Shown: positions 51,062-61,437, counted from the first letter of the stretch. The stretch is 64,000 nt of DNA from an uncultured Porphyromonadaceae bacterium (GCA_947175645.1 CAMWNP010000012.1:1-64000), one strand, 5' to 3'. The notes: generated by a model from the letters alone, not told the origin. Translations and numbers: made by a program.

Positions 51062-52243
51062 ATGTTTATGAAGAGGGAAATTTGTTTGTTAATGGCGACA
51101 GCACTTTTTTTTCCCCGGATGGCAGCATCCGGGGGAATAGAAAGTGTGATTGATTCCTTGTCAGCAGCACGGAACTATCATTCCGGAGCAACCGTGACAG
51201 TGCAACTTCCGCAAGGGGGCGATGACATTGTATATAATCTTGAACTCTGGAGCACTCCTTCAGTCAACGGTGACACACTTAATGTTTGTAACTATCTGAT
51301 TGACTGGAATCTGACCACTGACAACGGCACATCAAAAGGTTTCACCGCCTATCACGACGGAAATTTCTACCGCAATAATGACGAACGGCTGCAGGAGAAC
51401 CACTTCCGGTGGGATTCAATCCCGTTTCTGATGCGTCATCCCGTCCAGAGCAGTTCGCAGTTCACTGATATGCTTCCGCAGATGCTCGCCCGTGAATTGC
51501 AGACGGTGGCTTCGGATTCGACATGGAGTTACACATTCTCACCCGACACCCTTTACCGCGGAAAAAGTTCCGCTGTGATAAAGGCCCGACAGAGAATTCA
51601 CGGGATCAATGCCAGGAATGTTCTTTATGTGCTTGATCCACTGACCTTCATGCCTGTACAGATAGAGCGTGAGAATAATCCGGGAAGCATATCAGAGCAG
51701 ATGCTCATCATACGCTTTACCGGCACTGACAAGGCTGAACCGCAGGGAATGACTGAGGATGCCCTGATAGCACGCTATCCCACGGTATTCGAGAAATTCC
51801 GCGAAAGCAATTTCAGCCTGGAATCCATGCGTGGCAAATATCTTCCCGGGTTCTCCCTCCCTACCCTTTCCAACCACCGCTATTCACGAGGACGCACAGA
51901 TCGCTTCCAGGTCCCCGTTGTAGTGGCCTTCATCGACCCGTCTGTCGCAACCGCGTCGCAGACCATATCTGAAATAAGGAAGGCTCAGCAGATGATGCCC
52001 AGGAGTATCGACGTCATATTCGCATTCATAGGTTCCGACCGTGAGGGGGTACGTGAACTCACCGGACAAAGTGCTGCAGGTGAGCAAGTTCTGATGTCGG
52101 CACAATCGCTGGCACGTGACTGCGGCGTAACCTCAACCCCCTCATTCATAATAGTGGGTGAGGATGGAATTGTAAAAGATATCATCATTGGATTCAACAA
52201 AGCGCTATCCACAGTTGTTATAGAGAAAACATCGGTTCTGTAA
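51062..52243 (+). CDS. exported protein with LolA-like and thioredoxin-like regions
   Basis: A 393-residue protein with a signal peptide (about 1-22). The N-terminal part (about 25-230) has the strand pattern of LolA/LolB-like lipid-binding half-barrels (VTVQLPQGGDDIVYNLEL, AFTAYHDGNFYRN-like). The C-terminal region (about 270-393) resembles a peroxiredoxin/thioredoxin (GKYLPGFSLPTL, VPVVVAFIDPSVAT, TSTPSFIIVGEDGIV) but lacks the CxxC. It precedes tpx by 71 bp on the same strand. Both domain calls are by pattern. Confidence 0.65.
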   Translation: MFMKREICLLMATALFFPRMAASGGIESVIDSLSAARNYHSGATVTVQLPQGGDDIVYNLELWSTPSVNGDTLNVCNYLIDWNLTTDNGTSKGFTAYHDGNFYRNNDERLQENHFRWDSIPFLMRHPVQSSSQFTDMLPQMLARELQTVASDSTWSYTFSPDTLYRGKSSAVIKARQRIHGINARNVLYVLDPLTFMPVQIERENNPGSISEQMLIIRFTGTDKAEPQGMTEDALIARYPTVFEKFRESNFSLESMRGKYLPGFSLPTLSNHRYSRGRTDRFQVPVVVAFIDPSVATASQTISEIRKAQQMMPRSIDVIFAFIGSDREGVRELTGQSAAGEQVLMSAQSLARDCGVTSTPSFIIVGEDGIVKDIIIGFNKALSTVVIEKTSVL

Positions 52244-52314
52244 CGGGCGTAACGGATATGCTCCCCCACCCTGCTGCTGAACGCAACTTTTTCTGAATAA
52301 AAAAACAACAATAT

Positions 52315-52824
52315 ATGGAAACAATCTATTTTAAAGGAACACCTTGCCACACCTACGGCTCCATGCCTGCGGTTGGCACCAAAGCACCCTGTTACCATCT
52401 GGTCGGTGCCGATCTGAAAGATATAACCTGCGCCGACTATGAAGGAAAGCGTGTGGTACTCAATATATTCCCCAGTCTTGACACAGCCATCTGCGCAATG
52501 TCAGTCCGCCGCTTCAATGAAGAGGCTGCCTCACTTGACAACACCGTTGTGCTTTGTGTTTCAATGGATCTTCCTTTTGCCATGAGCCGTTTCTGCACCA
52601 CTGAAGGAATAAAGAACGTTGTGCCGGCATCGGCTTTCCGTTCACCCACCTTCGCACAACAATTCGGACTCCAGATGGTCGACGGACCGCTCGCCGGACT
52701 GCTTGCCCGCGCGGTGATTGTGCTTGACACTGACAGAAAGATCATTTATGAGGAACTTGTAAACGAAATAACCCATGAACCTGACTATGACGCTGCCATA
52801 CGCGTGTTGAAAGGTTCATACTGA
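52315..52824 (+). CDS. tpx: thiol peroxidase Tpx
   Basis: A 169-residue atypical 2-Cys peroxiredoxin that reduces H2O2 and alkyl hydroperoxides using thioredoxin. The peroxidatic Cys60 is in FPSLDTAICAMSVRRF and the resolving Cys94 in SRFCTTEG, the spacing seen in E. coli Tpx. Cytoplasmic. It ends in a strong terminator. Confidence 0.96.
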   Translation: METIYFKGTPCHTYGSMPAVGTKAPCYHLVGADLKDITCADYEGKRVVLNIFPSLDTAICAMSVRRFNEEAASLDNTVVLCVSMDLPFAMSRFCTTEGIKNVVPASAFRSPTFAQQFGLQMVDGPLAGLLARAVIVLDTDRKIIYEELVNEITHEPDYDAAIRVLKGSY

Positions 52825-52844
52825 TTCGATAATTAAATAAGCGG

Positions 52845-52879
52845 AAAAGGCTGTCACGTGGGTTGTGGCAGCCTTTTTT
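52845..52879 (+). terminator. intrinsic terminator of tpx
   Basis: AAGGCTGTCAC/GTGGCAGCCTT (one G-U pair) with a 7-nt loop, followed by TTTTT. The A tract on the left could let it work for the leftward gene too. Confidence 0.9.
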
Positions 52880-52902
52880 TACATTATAAATATGTGGTTA
52901 CG

Positions 52903-53436
52903 TCAGATCATGCGTAAAGCCATCAACTGGTTCTCTATCTCTTCATGATCCATGGAACGTTTGTGCAGCAGATCCGAAGCAAATGAATGGATAACCTTCT
53001 GGACACCGGAGTGGGAGAACACACGATGCAGGTGGGTATAGCCGGACGTGAACATGGTGTCGATTTCATCATCGTCAAGTTGGCAGGTGTCATGTCCCTC
53101 CTCCACAATTATCCGGCGCAAGAGATTTTTCTCAAACGGATCAATGGAGTTGACATGCCGGTGGACAAGTGCGCGGCAAAGATAGTTCGACATTGTCATC
53201 GCCACCATCATCCTGTACTGGCTAAGCAGATTGTTCCATACTATTTTCGCCGACATCTGCGGATTACCGGAGAAATAGTGTTCCGATGCAAGGACCACCG
53301 CCTCATCAGGGTCGGCATTGTCAAGTGACAGTCCAAGCAGATGGTCATCACACTCATAGACAAGCATACCTACGGCTGTTCCAACCAGTCCGTAACATTT
53401 GTCATCCTCATCTATATACTTCAGGGTTACGTTCAT
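52903..53436 (-). CDS. conserved hypothetical protein following porZ
   Basis: A 177-residue soluble protein without signal peptide. It starts MNVTLKYIDEDDKCYGLVGT and has acidic loops (GLSLDNADPDEAVVLASEHY) and a helical C-terminus. It overlaps the PorZ-like gene by 4 bp, so it is translationally coupled to it. No domain was recognised. A role linked to secretion or the neighbouring rdgB is possible but not shown. Confidence 0.7.
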   Translation of the reverse strand: MNVTLKYIDEDDKCYGLVGTAVGMLVYECDDHLLGLSLDNADPDEAVVLASEHYFSGNPQMSAKIVWNNLLSQYRMMVAMTMSNYLCRALVHRHVNSIDPFEKNLLRRIIVEEGHDTCQLDDDEIDTMFTSGYTHLHRVFSHSGVQKVIHSFASDLLHKRSMDHEEIENQLMALRMI

Positions 53437-55871
53437 CTCACTATCATTATTTTTGTTACCACGGCATTGCTGCCTGACTCGCCTGACTGCGATGCATAGA
53501 CGTAGTAGACGCCGGTGCGGACACGTTCACCGTTGAAATTACATCCGTCCCAGGTGTACATTCCTCCCTCGGAATTGCCCTGGCTTACTATGTTACCTGC
53601 CGAGTCGGCAATCTTAACCAGCGAATCACTCATAAGACCTTTTACTGTTATCCAGCCCGTGTAGTCCGGACGCACAGGATTGGGATAGGCGATCACATTT
53701 GAGTAGTCATCCTCGGCCGGAGCAGTGTCAGAACGGTATTCGAACAAACCGTTTTCTGTTCCTATATACACCACATTGCTTACCGGACTACATTCCACGC
53801 TCAACACCTTATTGGATGGAAGGGGTGAATTCTCAGTAGTGAAATTCTTGAGTATAGTGCGTCCGTCAGGGCTGACATGGAACAGACCTCCTTCCTGGGT
53901 GGCTATCCATTTGTTGTTTGATGCATCTTTGGCTATATCCATCACCATCTGGCTTCCCATGAGGTAATCGGCCTGACCTGTTCCGTCGTTACGGGGTACT
54001 TTCAGTCGGTTGACACGTCCCTCTCCTATCATTGATGAGGGATTTGGTATTTCAAACACACCGTCGTCCGTACCAACCCATAGTTTGCCGTTCTCAACCT
54101 CAACAACACATGTGGTGTAGAGCGGTGAGAACTGTTTTCCGTCCTGGTCGATGTAGGAGGTATAGCGTTGCTGACGGTCATCCGATGTGTCGGTGGTGCC
54201 TCGGGTGTCATAGAAAACAATGCCACCTTCCTGATCACCGTTACTTGAGAAAAGACATACAATGTTGCTTTCCTTGCATGCGGTCACCATAGGGTCCAGA
54301 CCTATGAAGATTTCTGTTTCTATGGCTTTCCAGTCATCAATGGTTGTTTCATCCTTGTCAACCTTGTCAGCGGGGAGCATGATAAGATTGATGTTCTTGC
54401 TTTCCTTGCCACTGTTGACGAACTGGCTCACCCACAGGTTACCCTTACCGTCAAAATCACACTGTCCGACGTAGGACTGCCAGCCATCCCACAGCACTTT
54501 GCTGTTTTCAGGAGTATAGATTTGCTTGAAACCCTCGCTTACGGATATTTTATATAATCCGTCGTAGCGGTTGCCTGCAAACATTATGTCGGGATTCTTT
54601 GGATGTGGACACACACTTGATCCCATACTCATTCTGCCTGACCCTGATTTTGGCTCAAAACTCGTAAATCTGTTTGTGGAATATGGGTTGGGCAGATTCT
54701 CAGGCGTCACATCCTTTATATTGCCGTCAGTGTCAATGATGTTTATGTTGGTTGCTTTACGATAAGGCTGTTCTGTGTTTGGCTCGTAGTAAACACTGTT
54801 TTTACGCGTGATACTGACCGAAGTTGCTAACACACGTCCGAAGTTGTCGGATATCAGAACATCAATCGGACGGACGGTGAAGTCACCCAAAGTAAAATAA
54901 TCGGTCAGATAGGTGAGTTCATTGTCATCATCCCATCTTACGTTAGCCACTCCTTCCACACATGATGTCCATATATTGTCAGGACTGCTCCAGAACCCAA
55001 GTTGCTGACGATAGAGTTTTGAGTCGGCAGGTACATATCTCAACGAGGTCTCGTCCGTTGTCTTGTCATACACGGCAACGGTAGTGCCGTTGGAGAAATA
55101 ATATCCGTCGGCATATTTTCCGACAGGATTCGTGTAGGCGTAACTTTTGCCGAACGATGTTTCCACATTCATTTTACCGTTATCAAAATCAAAATTGGCA
55201 ACAGATAAGTCATAGGACGGACGGAGCAATCCGCGGTTGTTTTCCAGCGGGACAATCTCGTTGTAGACTCTATCGTTAATTTTGGTGAAGTTGCCCAGAT
55301 TGTTTATCCTGACATTATCCTTGGCATAGAAAAGACCGTCGCCGTTGGCTATCACATAGTGGTCGCCTACTTTTGTGAATGAGTTGATTTTCTTGTTGTA
55401 AATTCCTGATTCTTTGACGGTGTGGGTTTTATCATCATAAATGACTGCACCGAACTCCGTCGCCACATAGATTTTTCCATCAACGAAACTCACGCCGTTT
55501 ATGGTTTTAAGTGTTGTCAGCACGGCATCTTTTATATCGCTCATGTTGACTACACGGTCATTGTCATAGAGAATGTCAATGTTACCGTTAGTGTAGGCAA
55601 TGAACAGATATTTCCCGTCGGGATTATAATAGATCTGCCCCACCCCGGTGTCGCTGAGTTTGTTGGAGGGGGTGTAAGCATAGGTTTCCTGCTCCTCTTT
55701 GTCGTAGGAGAATAAAGAACCCTGTGTAACGAAATACACTTTCGACGGTGTGTCAACTATTGAGTTGACCAGACTGAAAGGTGTGTGGAAATTCCAACTG
55801 CCCACCTGTATCTGAGCCGACAGGATGAACGGAAGGAAAACGGAGAGAAAAATAATGACTTTTTTATACAT
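53433..55871 (-). CDS. porZ: PorZ-like beta-propeller protein of type IX secretion
   Basis: An 812-residue exported protein (signal about 1-19, FILSAQ). The start QVGSWNFHTPF resembles PorZ of Porphyromonas. Two seven-bladed propellers are suggested by repeated VYFVTQGSLFSYD, KIYVATEFGAVIYD, LWVGTDDGVFEI and NVVYIGTENGLFEY units. The C-terminus (about 730-812) is a FlgD-like/T9SS type A-like domain with NPVRPDYTGWITVKG and RTGVYYVYAS. PorZ is part of the surface complex that attaches cargo to anionic LPS. It overlaps rdgB by 8 bp. Confidence 0.8.
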   Translation of the reverse strand: MYKKVIIFLSVFLPFILSAQIQVGSWNFHTPFSLVNSIVDTPSKVYFVTQGSLFSYDKEEQETYAYTPSNKLSDTGVGQIYYNPDGKYLFIAYTNGNIDILYDNDRVVNMSDIKDAVLTTLKTINGVSFVDGKIYVATEFGAVIYDDKTHTVKESGIYNKKINSFTKVGDHYVIANGDGLFYAKDNVRINNLGNFTKINDRVYNEIVPLENNRGLLRPSYDLSVANFDFDNGKMNVETSFGKSYAYTNPVGKYADGYYFSNGTTVAVYDKTTDETSLRYVPADSKLYRQQLGFWSSPDNIWTSCVEGVANVRWDDDNELTYLTDYFTLGDFTVRPIDVLISDNFGRVLATSVSITRKNSVYYEPNTEQPYRKATNINIIDTDGNIKDVTPENLPNPYSTNRFTSFEPKSGSGRMSMGSSVCPHPKNPDIMFAGNRYDGLYKISVSEGFKQIYTPENSKVLWDGWQSYVGQCDFDGKGNLWVSQFVNSGKESKNINLIMLPADKVDKDETTIDDWKAIETEIFIGLDPMVTACKESNIVCLFSSNGDQEGGIVFYDTRGTTDTSDDRQQRYTSYIDQDGKQFSPLYTTCVVEVENGKLWVGTDDGVFEIPNPSSMIGEGRVNRLKVPRNDGTGQADYLMGSQMVMDIAKDASNNKWIATQEGGLFHVSPDGRTILKNFTTENSPLPSNKVLSVECSPVSNVVYIGTENGLFEYRSDTAPAEDDYSNVIAYPNPVRPDYTGWITVKGLMSDSLVKIADSAGNIVSQGNSEGGMYTWDGCNFNGERVRTGVYYVYASQSGESGSNAVVTKIMIVR

Positions 55872-56445
55872 TCTGCAAGTGATTGATTAGTTTTACTGTG
55901 GCTCGGCCACGGTGGCTGACAGCATTTTTTTCATCGGCCGAAAGTTGGGCGAAAGTGCGGTGATCGTTTTCCGGAATGAATACCGGATCATAACCGAAAC
56001 CTCCGTCACCGGCCGGTGTATCCGCTATCTGTCCCTCACATACACCTTCAAAGGTTGTCAGAGTATCCCCTTCTATCAGTGCTATCACCGTTTTGAAACG
56101 TGCCCTGCGGTCTGTTTCATCTTTCATGTTTTCCAAAAGCAGGCGCATGTTGGCTTCCGAGTCATGACCATCACCGGGTGCATATCTTGCCGAGTGTACT
56201 CCCGGTGCGCCGTCAAGCGCATCCACCTCCAGACCGGTGTCATCGGCGAAACAGTCGTAACCGTACTTTTCTTTTACCCAACGGGCTTTGGCTATGGCGT
56301 TTCCAAGGAGTGTGTTTTCATTTTCCGGAATATCGTCATGACATCCTATTTCTTTGAGTGACATAACTGCGAAGGATTCGCCGAGGATACGGCGAATCTC
56401 TTCCAGTTTATGTGAATTATTAGTAGCAAATACCAGTTGTCTCAC
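55864..56445 (-). CDS. rdgB: non-canonical purine NTP pyrophosphatase (RdgB/HAM1)
   Basis: A 193-residue dITP/XTP pyrophosphatase that removes deaminated purine nucleotides. Start MRQLVFATNNSHKLEEIRRI gives the T/SxNxxK motif, FADDTGLEVDAL the metal Asp pair, GFGYDPVF and HRGRA the base-binding regions. Length is normal. It lies 51 bp after leuS. Confidence 0.96.
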   Translation of the reverse strand: MRQLVFATNNSHKLEEIRRILGESFAVMSLKEIGCHDDIPENENTLLGNAIAKARWVKEKYGYDCFADDTGLEVDALDGAPGVHSARYAPGDGHDSEANMRLLLENMKDETDRRARFKTVIALIEGDTLTTFEGVCEGQIADTPAGDGGFGYDPVFIPENDHRTFAQLSADEKNAVSHRGRATVKLINHLQNV

Positions 56446-56496
56446 TGTAATGTATAACGTAAGATTACTCCTTTTTATTATATTTATGAGAAAAAT

Positions 56497-59268
56497 TTAT
56501 CCTACAACTATATTGACAATCTTTCCGGGAACAACAATCACTTTTCTGACTGTCTTTCCCTCGGTCCATTTTGCTGCACCTTCATGGGCAAGTGCCACTT
56601 TCTCTACTTCGGCAGCGGGCATATCGGCCGGAACCTCGATTGTGTAGCGTGCCTTGCCGTTGAACGACACTGCCATCTTCACTGATGATTCCTTTACATA
56701 TTCCTCGTTGAACTCGGGCCATGCAGCATCGCAGATTGTGGTGGTGTTACCCATGGCATGCCACAGTTCTTCGGCTATATGGGGAGCGAAGGGTGCCAGC
56801 AGGATGAGATATTGTTCCAGTACCTGACGCGAGGTGCATTTCTGCTGCGACAGTTCGCTCAGGGCTATCATGAACGCACTGATGGAGGTGTTGTAGGAGA
56901 AGTTCTCTATGTCGGTGCTTACCTTCTTTATCAGTTTATGCAGGGTTTTGAGATTCTCCGCTGTGGGCTCGGCATCGGTTACTGTGAGTTGATCGTTTTT
57001 ATAGAACAGTCCCCAGAGTTTTTTCAGATAGCGGTTCACGCCGTCAATACCGTTGGTATCCCAGGGCTTGCTCTGTTCAAGCGGACCGAGGAACATCTCG
57101 TACAGGCGGAGGGTATCGGCACCGTAACGCTCAACAATATCATCGGGATTAACCACATTGAACATCGATTTTGACATTTTCTCAACAGCATATCCACACA
57201 CATATTTGCCATCTTCCAAAATGAATTCGGCAGTGGCGAATTCCGGACGCCATGCACGGAACTTATCCAGGTCAAGGATATCGTTCGATACTATGTTGAC
57301 ATCCACATGGATGGGAGTTACATCATACTGATCTTTCAGTCCGGCTGAAACAAAAGTGTTGGTGTCCTTGATGCGGTAAACAAAGTTACTGCGACCCTGT
57401 ATCATACCCTGGTTGATAAGTTTGCTGAACGGTTCAGCCTCGCACACCTTACCCAAATCATAGAGGAACTTGTTCCAGAAACGGCTGTAGATCAGGTGAC
57501 CGGTTGCATGTTCCGTTCCTCCTATGTAAAGGTCTACGTTGCGCCAGTACTTGTCGGCTTCCTCGCTAACCAGTGCGCTGTCATTGTGGGGATCCATGTA
57601 GCGCAGGTAATAGGCCGACGAACCTGCGAAACCGGGCATGGTGTTCAGTTCAATGGGATATCCCTCGGGAGTTTTCCAGTTTTCGGCACGACCCAACGGA
57701 GGTTCGCCTGACTCAGTGGGGAGATATTTGTCAACTTCAGGAAGAAGCAGAGGAAGATCCTCAAGTTTCATCATCGTGGGTATACCATCTTTATAATATA
57801 CGGGGAACGGCTCACCCCAGTAGCGCTGACGTGAGAAGATGGCATCGCGCAGACGATAGTTGACCTTTACCTTACCTATACCTTTTTCTTCAATGAATTT
57901 TTTTGTACGGGCAATGGCATCCTTCACTTCAAGTCCGTTGAGATTAAGTTCAGGACCTTCGGAATTTATCATCTTACCCTCTTTCGCATCGAATGATTGC
58001 TCGGAAACATCAGCACCTTCAATAAGAGGTATGACCGGAAGATTGAAGTGACGTGCGAAAGCATAGTCACGGCTGTCATGTGCGGGAACAGCCATGATGG
58101 CTCCTGTTCCGTAGCCGGCAAGTACGTAATCGCTCACCCACACCGGTATTTTCTTTCCGCTGAGCGGATTGATGGCATACGCGCCGGTGAACACTCCGGT
58201 CACTTTCTTGTCAATCATTCGCTCACGCTCGGTTTTATGCTTTATGGAATCAATATACTCCTTCACCGCCTCTTTCTGTTCGGGGGTGGTGATCATATCA
58301 ACATATTTGCTTTCGGGGGCAAGCACCATGAAGGTAACCCCGAAAACAGTGTCGGCACGTGTGGTGAATATCTCCAGATCTATGTCAGTGTTGTCTATGT
58401 GGAAACGCATCTCCGCACCCTCTGATCTCCCTATCCAGTTGCGCTGGGTTTCCTTCAGGGAGTCAGTCCAGTCAAGTTTTTCAAGTCCGTCGAGCAGACG
58501 CTGAGCGTAGGCCGACACTCGCAGACACCACTGATACATCAGTTTCTGTTCCACGGGATAGCCTCCGCGAACCGACACTCCTTCGCTTACCTCATCATTG
58601 GCAAGAACCGTACCTAAAGCCGGACACCAGTTGACCATGGTGTTTCCAAGATAGGCTATGCGGTAGTTCATCAGCGTGTCGCTCTTCTCCTTGTCAGTCA
58701 TGGAGTTCCACTCTTCAGCCGTGAAACTGAGTTCTTTTGAGCACACCGCCTTAACACCTTTTGAGCCTTCTTTCTCAAAATATTTCACCAGATCTGCAAT
58801 GGGAAGAGCCTTGTCGGCTGCAGTATCGTAATAATGGTTGAACATTTCCATGAATGCCCATTGGGTCCATTTGTAGAATTCAGGATCACAGGTCTTTATT
58901 TCTCTTGACCAGTCGTAACTGAACCCTATCTTGTCAAGTTGCGAGCGATAACGTTCTATATTCTTGCGGGTTGTCACCTCAGGATGCTGCCCCGTCTGTA
59001 TGGCATACTGTTCCGCGGGCAATCCATAGGCGTCATACCCCATGGGATGGAGCACATTGAAACCTTTCAGACGTTTGTAGCGTGAATAAATGTCAGATGC
59101 TATGTAGCCTAAGGGATGACCTACGTGCAGACCTGCTCCGGAGGGATAAGGAAACATGTCCAGTACGTAGAACTTTGGACGACTCATATCAATCTCACAC
59201 TTATAAACATTATTATCTTTCCAGTACTGTTGCCATCTGGCTTCAATTTCTCTATGGTTGTATTCCAT
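56497..59268 (-). CDS. leuS: leucyl-tRNA synthetase
   Basis: A 923-residue class I synthetase. HVGH of the HIGH motif is at 48-51 ([16 protein letters not shown]), the CP1 editing domain with a [16 protein letters not shown] block follows, and KMSKS is near 697-701 ([14 protein letters not shown]). The tRNA-binding anticodon domain is at the C-terminus. Length is somewhat above the usual 860-880 residues because of insertions typical of Bacteroidota. It lies 68 bp after nadA. Confidence 0.98.
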   Translation of the reverse strand: MEYNHREIEARWQQYWKDNNVYKCEIDMSRPKFYVLDMFPYPSGAGLHVGHPLGYIASDIYSRYKRLKGFNVLHPMGYDAYGLPAEQYAIQTGQHPEVTTRKNIERYRSQLDKIGFSYDWSREIKTCDPEFYKWTQWAFMEMFNHYYDTAADKALPIADLVKYFEKEGSKGVKAVCSKELSFTAEEWNSMTDKEKSDTLMNYRIAYLGNTMVNWCPALGTVLANDEVSEGVSVRGGYPVEQKLMYQWCLRVSAYAQRLLDGLEKLDWTDSLKETQRNWIGRSEGAEMRFHIDNTDIDLEIFTTRADTVFGVTFMVLAPESKYVDMITTPEQKEAVKEYIDSIKHKTERERMIDKKVTGVFTGAYAINPLSGKKIPVWVSDYVLAGYGTGAIMAVPAHDSRDYAFARHFNLPVIPLIEGADVSEQSFDAKEGKMINSEGPELNLNGLEVKDAIARTKKFIEEKGIGKVKVNYRLRDAIFSRQRYWGEPFPVYYKDGIPTMMKLEDLPLLLPEVDKYLPTESGEPPLGRAENWKTPEGYPIELNTMPGFAGSSAYYLRYMDPHNDSALVSEEADKYWRNVDLYIGGTEHATGHLIYSRFWNKFLYDLGKVCEAEPFSKLINQGMIQGRSNFVYRIKDTNTFVSAGLKDQYDVTPIHVDVNIVSNDILDLDKFRAWRPEFATAEFILEDGKYVCGYAVEKMSKSMFNVVNPDDIVERYGADTLRLYEMFLGPLEQSKPWDTNGIDGVNRYLKKLWGLFYKNDQLTVTDAEPTAENLKTLHKLIKKVSTDIENFSYNTSISAFMIALSELSQQKCTSRQVLEQYLILLAPFAPHIAEELWHAMGNTTTICDAAWPEFNEEYVKESSVKMAVSFNGKARYTIEVPADMPAAEVEKVALAHEGAAKWTEGKTVRKVIVVPGKIVNIVVG

Positions 59269-59336
59269 CTATATTATATCTTTTATTTATTTACAATGAT
59301 GTTTATAACTTGTCAACAACGTTGGATTATGATAAA

Positions 59337-60305
59337 TCATTTACTCATTTCCAACATTTTCTTTATGGGGCGCAGGGCTTTGGCTGCCACCTCCGGGTCA
59401 ACATGAATTTCAGGCTGCTCGGTCAGGAGGGCTTTGTAGAGTTTCTCCAGTGTGTTGAGTTTCATGAAGTTACACTCGTTGCATGCACATGTGGAGTCAT
59501 TCGGAGGAGCGGGAATGAATGTTTTGTCGGGACAACCTTTTTTCATTTCATGCAGTATACCGCTTTCGGTGGCCACAATAAATTCCGATGCATCGGAATT
59601 GCGTGCGTAGTCAAGCAGTGCGGCTGTAGAACCAACCTTGTCAGCAAGGACCACCACAGGTTGCTTACATTCCGGATGAACAAGAACCTTGGCTTTCGGA
59701 TGCTTCTTTTTCAGTTCAATTATCTTTTCAACAGAGAACTGTTCATGAACATGACATGCTCCGTTCCATAGAAGCATATTGCGTCCGGTGACGCTGTTGA
59801 TGTAGTTGCCCAGATTTCTGTCCGGACCGAATATAATTTTACTGTCGGCGGGTAGTGAATCCACTATTTTACGTGCGTTGGAAGAAGTGACCACTATATC
59901 CGTCAATGCTTTCACCGCAGCGGAGGTGTTGACATAACTTATCACCAGATGGTCAGGATGCTGAGCCTTGAATGAAGCGAATTCAGCGGGGTCGCAACTG
60001 TCGGCAAGCGAACAGCCCGCGGCAAGGTCAGGCACCAGAACCTTTTTGTCAGGGCAGATGATCTTTGCCGTCTCACCCATGAAATGCACGCCGCAGAGAA
60101 CAATGATGTCAGCCGTCAGGGTTTCCGCTATCTGCGCCAGAGCAAGCGAATCCCCTATGTAATCGGCTATATCCTGGATGTCACCCGTCTGATAATAATG
60201 AGCCAGCACCACGGCGTTTTTTTCTTTCTTCAAACGCTCTATTTCCTTTTTCAGAAATTCAGCATCAGGCATTGGCTTTTCAGCGGTGTTATTTTCAACA
60301 TTCAT
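59337..60305 (-). CDS. nadA: quinolinate synthase
   Basis: A 322-residue quinolinate synthase that condenses iminoaspartate and dihydroxyacetone phosphate in NAD synthesis. The [4Fe-4S] ligands are Cys in VLCGVHFMGE, HPECKQPVV and CNECNFMK. VLAHYYQTGDIQDIADYIGDS marks the first domain. ATG at 60305 is chosen because the longer reading begins with TTG. nadB and nadC are not in the window. A -7 box TAACTTTG (60516-60509) lies 200 bp upstream, so the leader crosses part of the candidate origin. Confidence 0.95.
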   Translation of the reverse strand: MNVENNTAEKPMPDAEFLKKEIERLKKEKNAVVLAHYYQTGDIQDIADYIGDSLALAQIAETLTADIIVLCGVHFMGETAKIICPDKKVLVPDLAAGCSLADSCDPAEFASFKAQHPDHLVISYVNTSAAVKALTDIVVTSSNARKIVDSLPADSKIIFGPDRNLGNYINSVTGRNMLLWNGACHVHEQFSVEKIIELKKKHPKAKVLVHPECKQPVVVLADKVGSTAALLDYARNSDASEFIVATESGILHEMKKGCPDKTFIPAPPNDSTCACNECNFMKLNTLEKLYKALLTEQPEIHVDPEVAAKALRPIKKMLEMSK

Positions 60306-60720
60306 TTTATATATTTTGAAAAATTTTTTTTGAAAAGAAATCAAAATAATATCAATAACGGATGTTGATAACCTCTATAACTTTTCATCTTAAAATTTGC
60401 TTTTTAAGTTATTATTTGAAGAAAACGGACAATTAACATATAATCAACATCATTATCCTCTGAGAAATAACAGATTAAAGCAGTTATCAACATTCTGTTT
60501 ATAAAGTGCAAAGTTAATAAATTACAATGAAAAATTGAGGAGAAAAATGAATAAAAGTGCATCATAACCACTCATTAAAATTTAAAAACTATTTTTGGTT
60601 GATACCATATTTAGTGTATATGCCATGTAGAAGGGAATTTTCCAAATCTTTTTATTATTTTTTTGTGATGGAGTTATCAACGGTTGTTGACAGGTTATTG
60701 ACATGGTAATTTTATTAATT

Positions 60721-61043
60721 CGGCGTCCGCCGGAAGTTTTTTCTTCTTATTACAGATGTCTATGGCTGGGGGGCGTCCCCTGGGACGCCGATTAAAGCAT
60801 GCAAGTACTTCATACACCCAGTCAGACCAGTCAGACTCGTCAGACCAGTCAGACTCGTCAGACCAGTCAGACTCGTCAGACTCGTCAGACCAGTCAGACC
60901 AGTCAGACTCTGTCTGACTCTGTCCGCCATCTCTGACTATGGCAGGGGGCGTCCCAGGGGACGCCGATTTTTCGTAACCCCCTACGCCGTTAGGCGTGGG
61001 GGGTAAAGCGGCACCTTTCAAGGTTGGCGTCCGGAGCGACGCC
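60721..61043. repeat. set of GC-rich palindromic hairpins flanking a tandem array
   Basis: GGCGTCCC-CT-GGGACGCC at 60772-60789, GGCGTCCC-AG-GGGACGCC at 60948-60965, GGCGTC-6-GACGCC at 61026-61043 and CGGCG/CGCCG at 60721-60732. The first three are each followed by GATT plus A or T residues. A further hairpin CCCCCTACGCC/GGCGTGGGGG is at 60979-61005. They stand out against the AT-rich surroundings. Confidence 0.8.
60819..60908 (+). repeat. 9-bp tandem repeat, ten units
   Basis: Ten contiguous units of CAGTCAGAC or TCGTCAGAC, in the order C C T C T C T T C C, followed by a degraded inverted copy (TGTCTGACTCTGTCCG). A 9-bp unit keeps one reading frame open (Asp-Trp-Ser/Asp-Glu-Ser on the minus strand), but no gene signals support translation. 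Confidence 0.9.
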
Positions 61044-61406
61044 GATTAAAATACAAGTTCCTATTCCTAACCACTACCCCTGTTGAAATTATTTTCAACA
61101 CAATGTTGATAACAATCCTATCTTTTTAATTTTCAGAAAATTATAATGTTTATAACCATGTTGATATCCTGATAAAAGAAATGTAATTATTATTTCTATA
61201 AAAAGGAAACCTCACTGTTATCAACATGCTGTTGAATAATGTTGTTAACATAATGTTTATAATATTATTAATATGCTGACTGACAATGATTTGATATGTT
61301 TATAAAATGATTATAACAATGTAAGGATAATATCATATTCTTATAATTTTTTTTTAGAATAAAATAGTTAATACAAGAAAAATTCCATTAATAATATATC
61401 AAATAG

Positions 61407-61437
61407 TTGCATATTATAATATTAAACCTTATATTTG
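61407..61437 (+). promoter_or_regulatory. promoter of the large exported modular protein
   Basis: TTG (61407-61409), an exact 20-bp spacer and TATATTTG (61430-61437). The leader to the ATG at 61526 is about 85 nt, AT-rich. Confidence 0.85.

Larger units (their letters stand above)
60363..61305. other. candidate replication origin: cluster of DnaA-box-like 9-mers
   Basis: A 1.2-kb AT-rich, gene-free region. TGTTGATAA or its complement TTATCAACA occurs exactly at 60363-60371 (+), 60484-60492 (-), 61104-61112 (+) and 61218-61226 (-), one base from the E. coli DnaA box TTATCCACA. One-mismatch forms lie at 60441, 60674 and 61159, and TGTTTATAA at 60496, 61147, 61254 and 61297. An AT-rich tract of about 200 bp follows to 61500. 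Genes on both sides run away from it. Confidence 0.55.

Noticed and set aside
60819..60908. CRISPR array
   Set aside because: Units are only 9 bp and contiguous, with no spacers and no cas genes nearby.
60695..61021. A 108-codon minus-strand open frame with Asp-Trp-Ser and Asp-Glu-Ser repeats
   Set aside because: It is produced by the 9-bp tandem array and GC-rich palindromes; no promoter, no homology and no conserved protein character.
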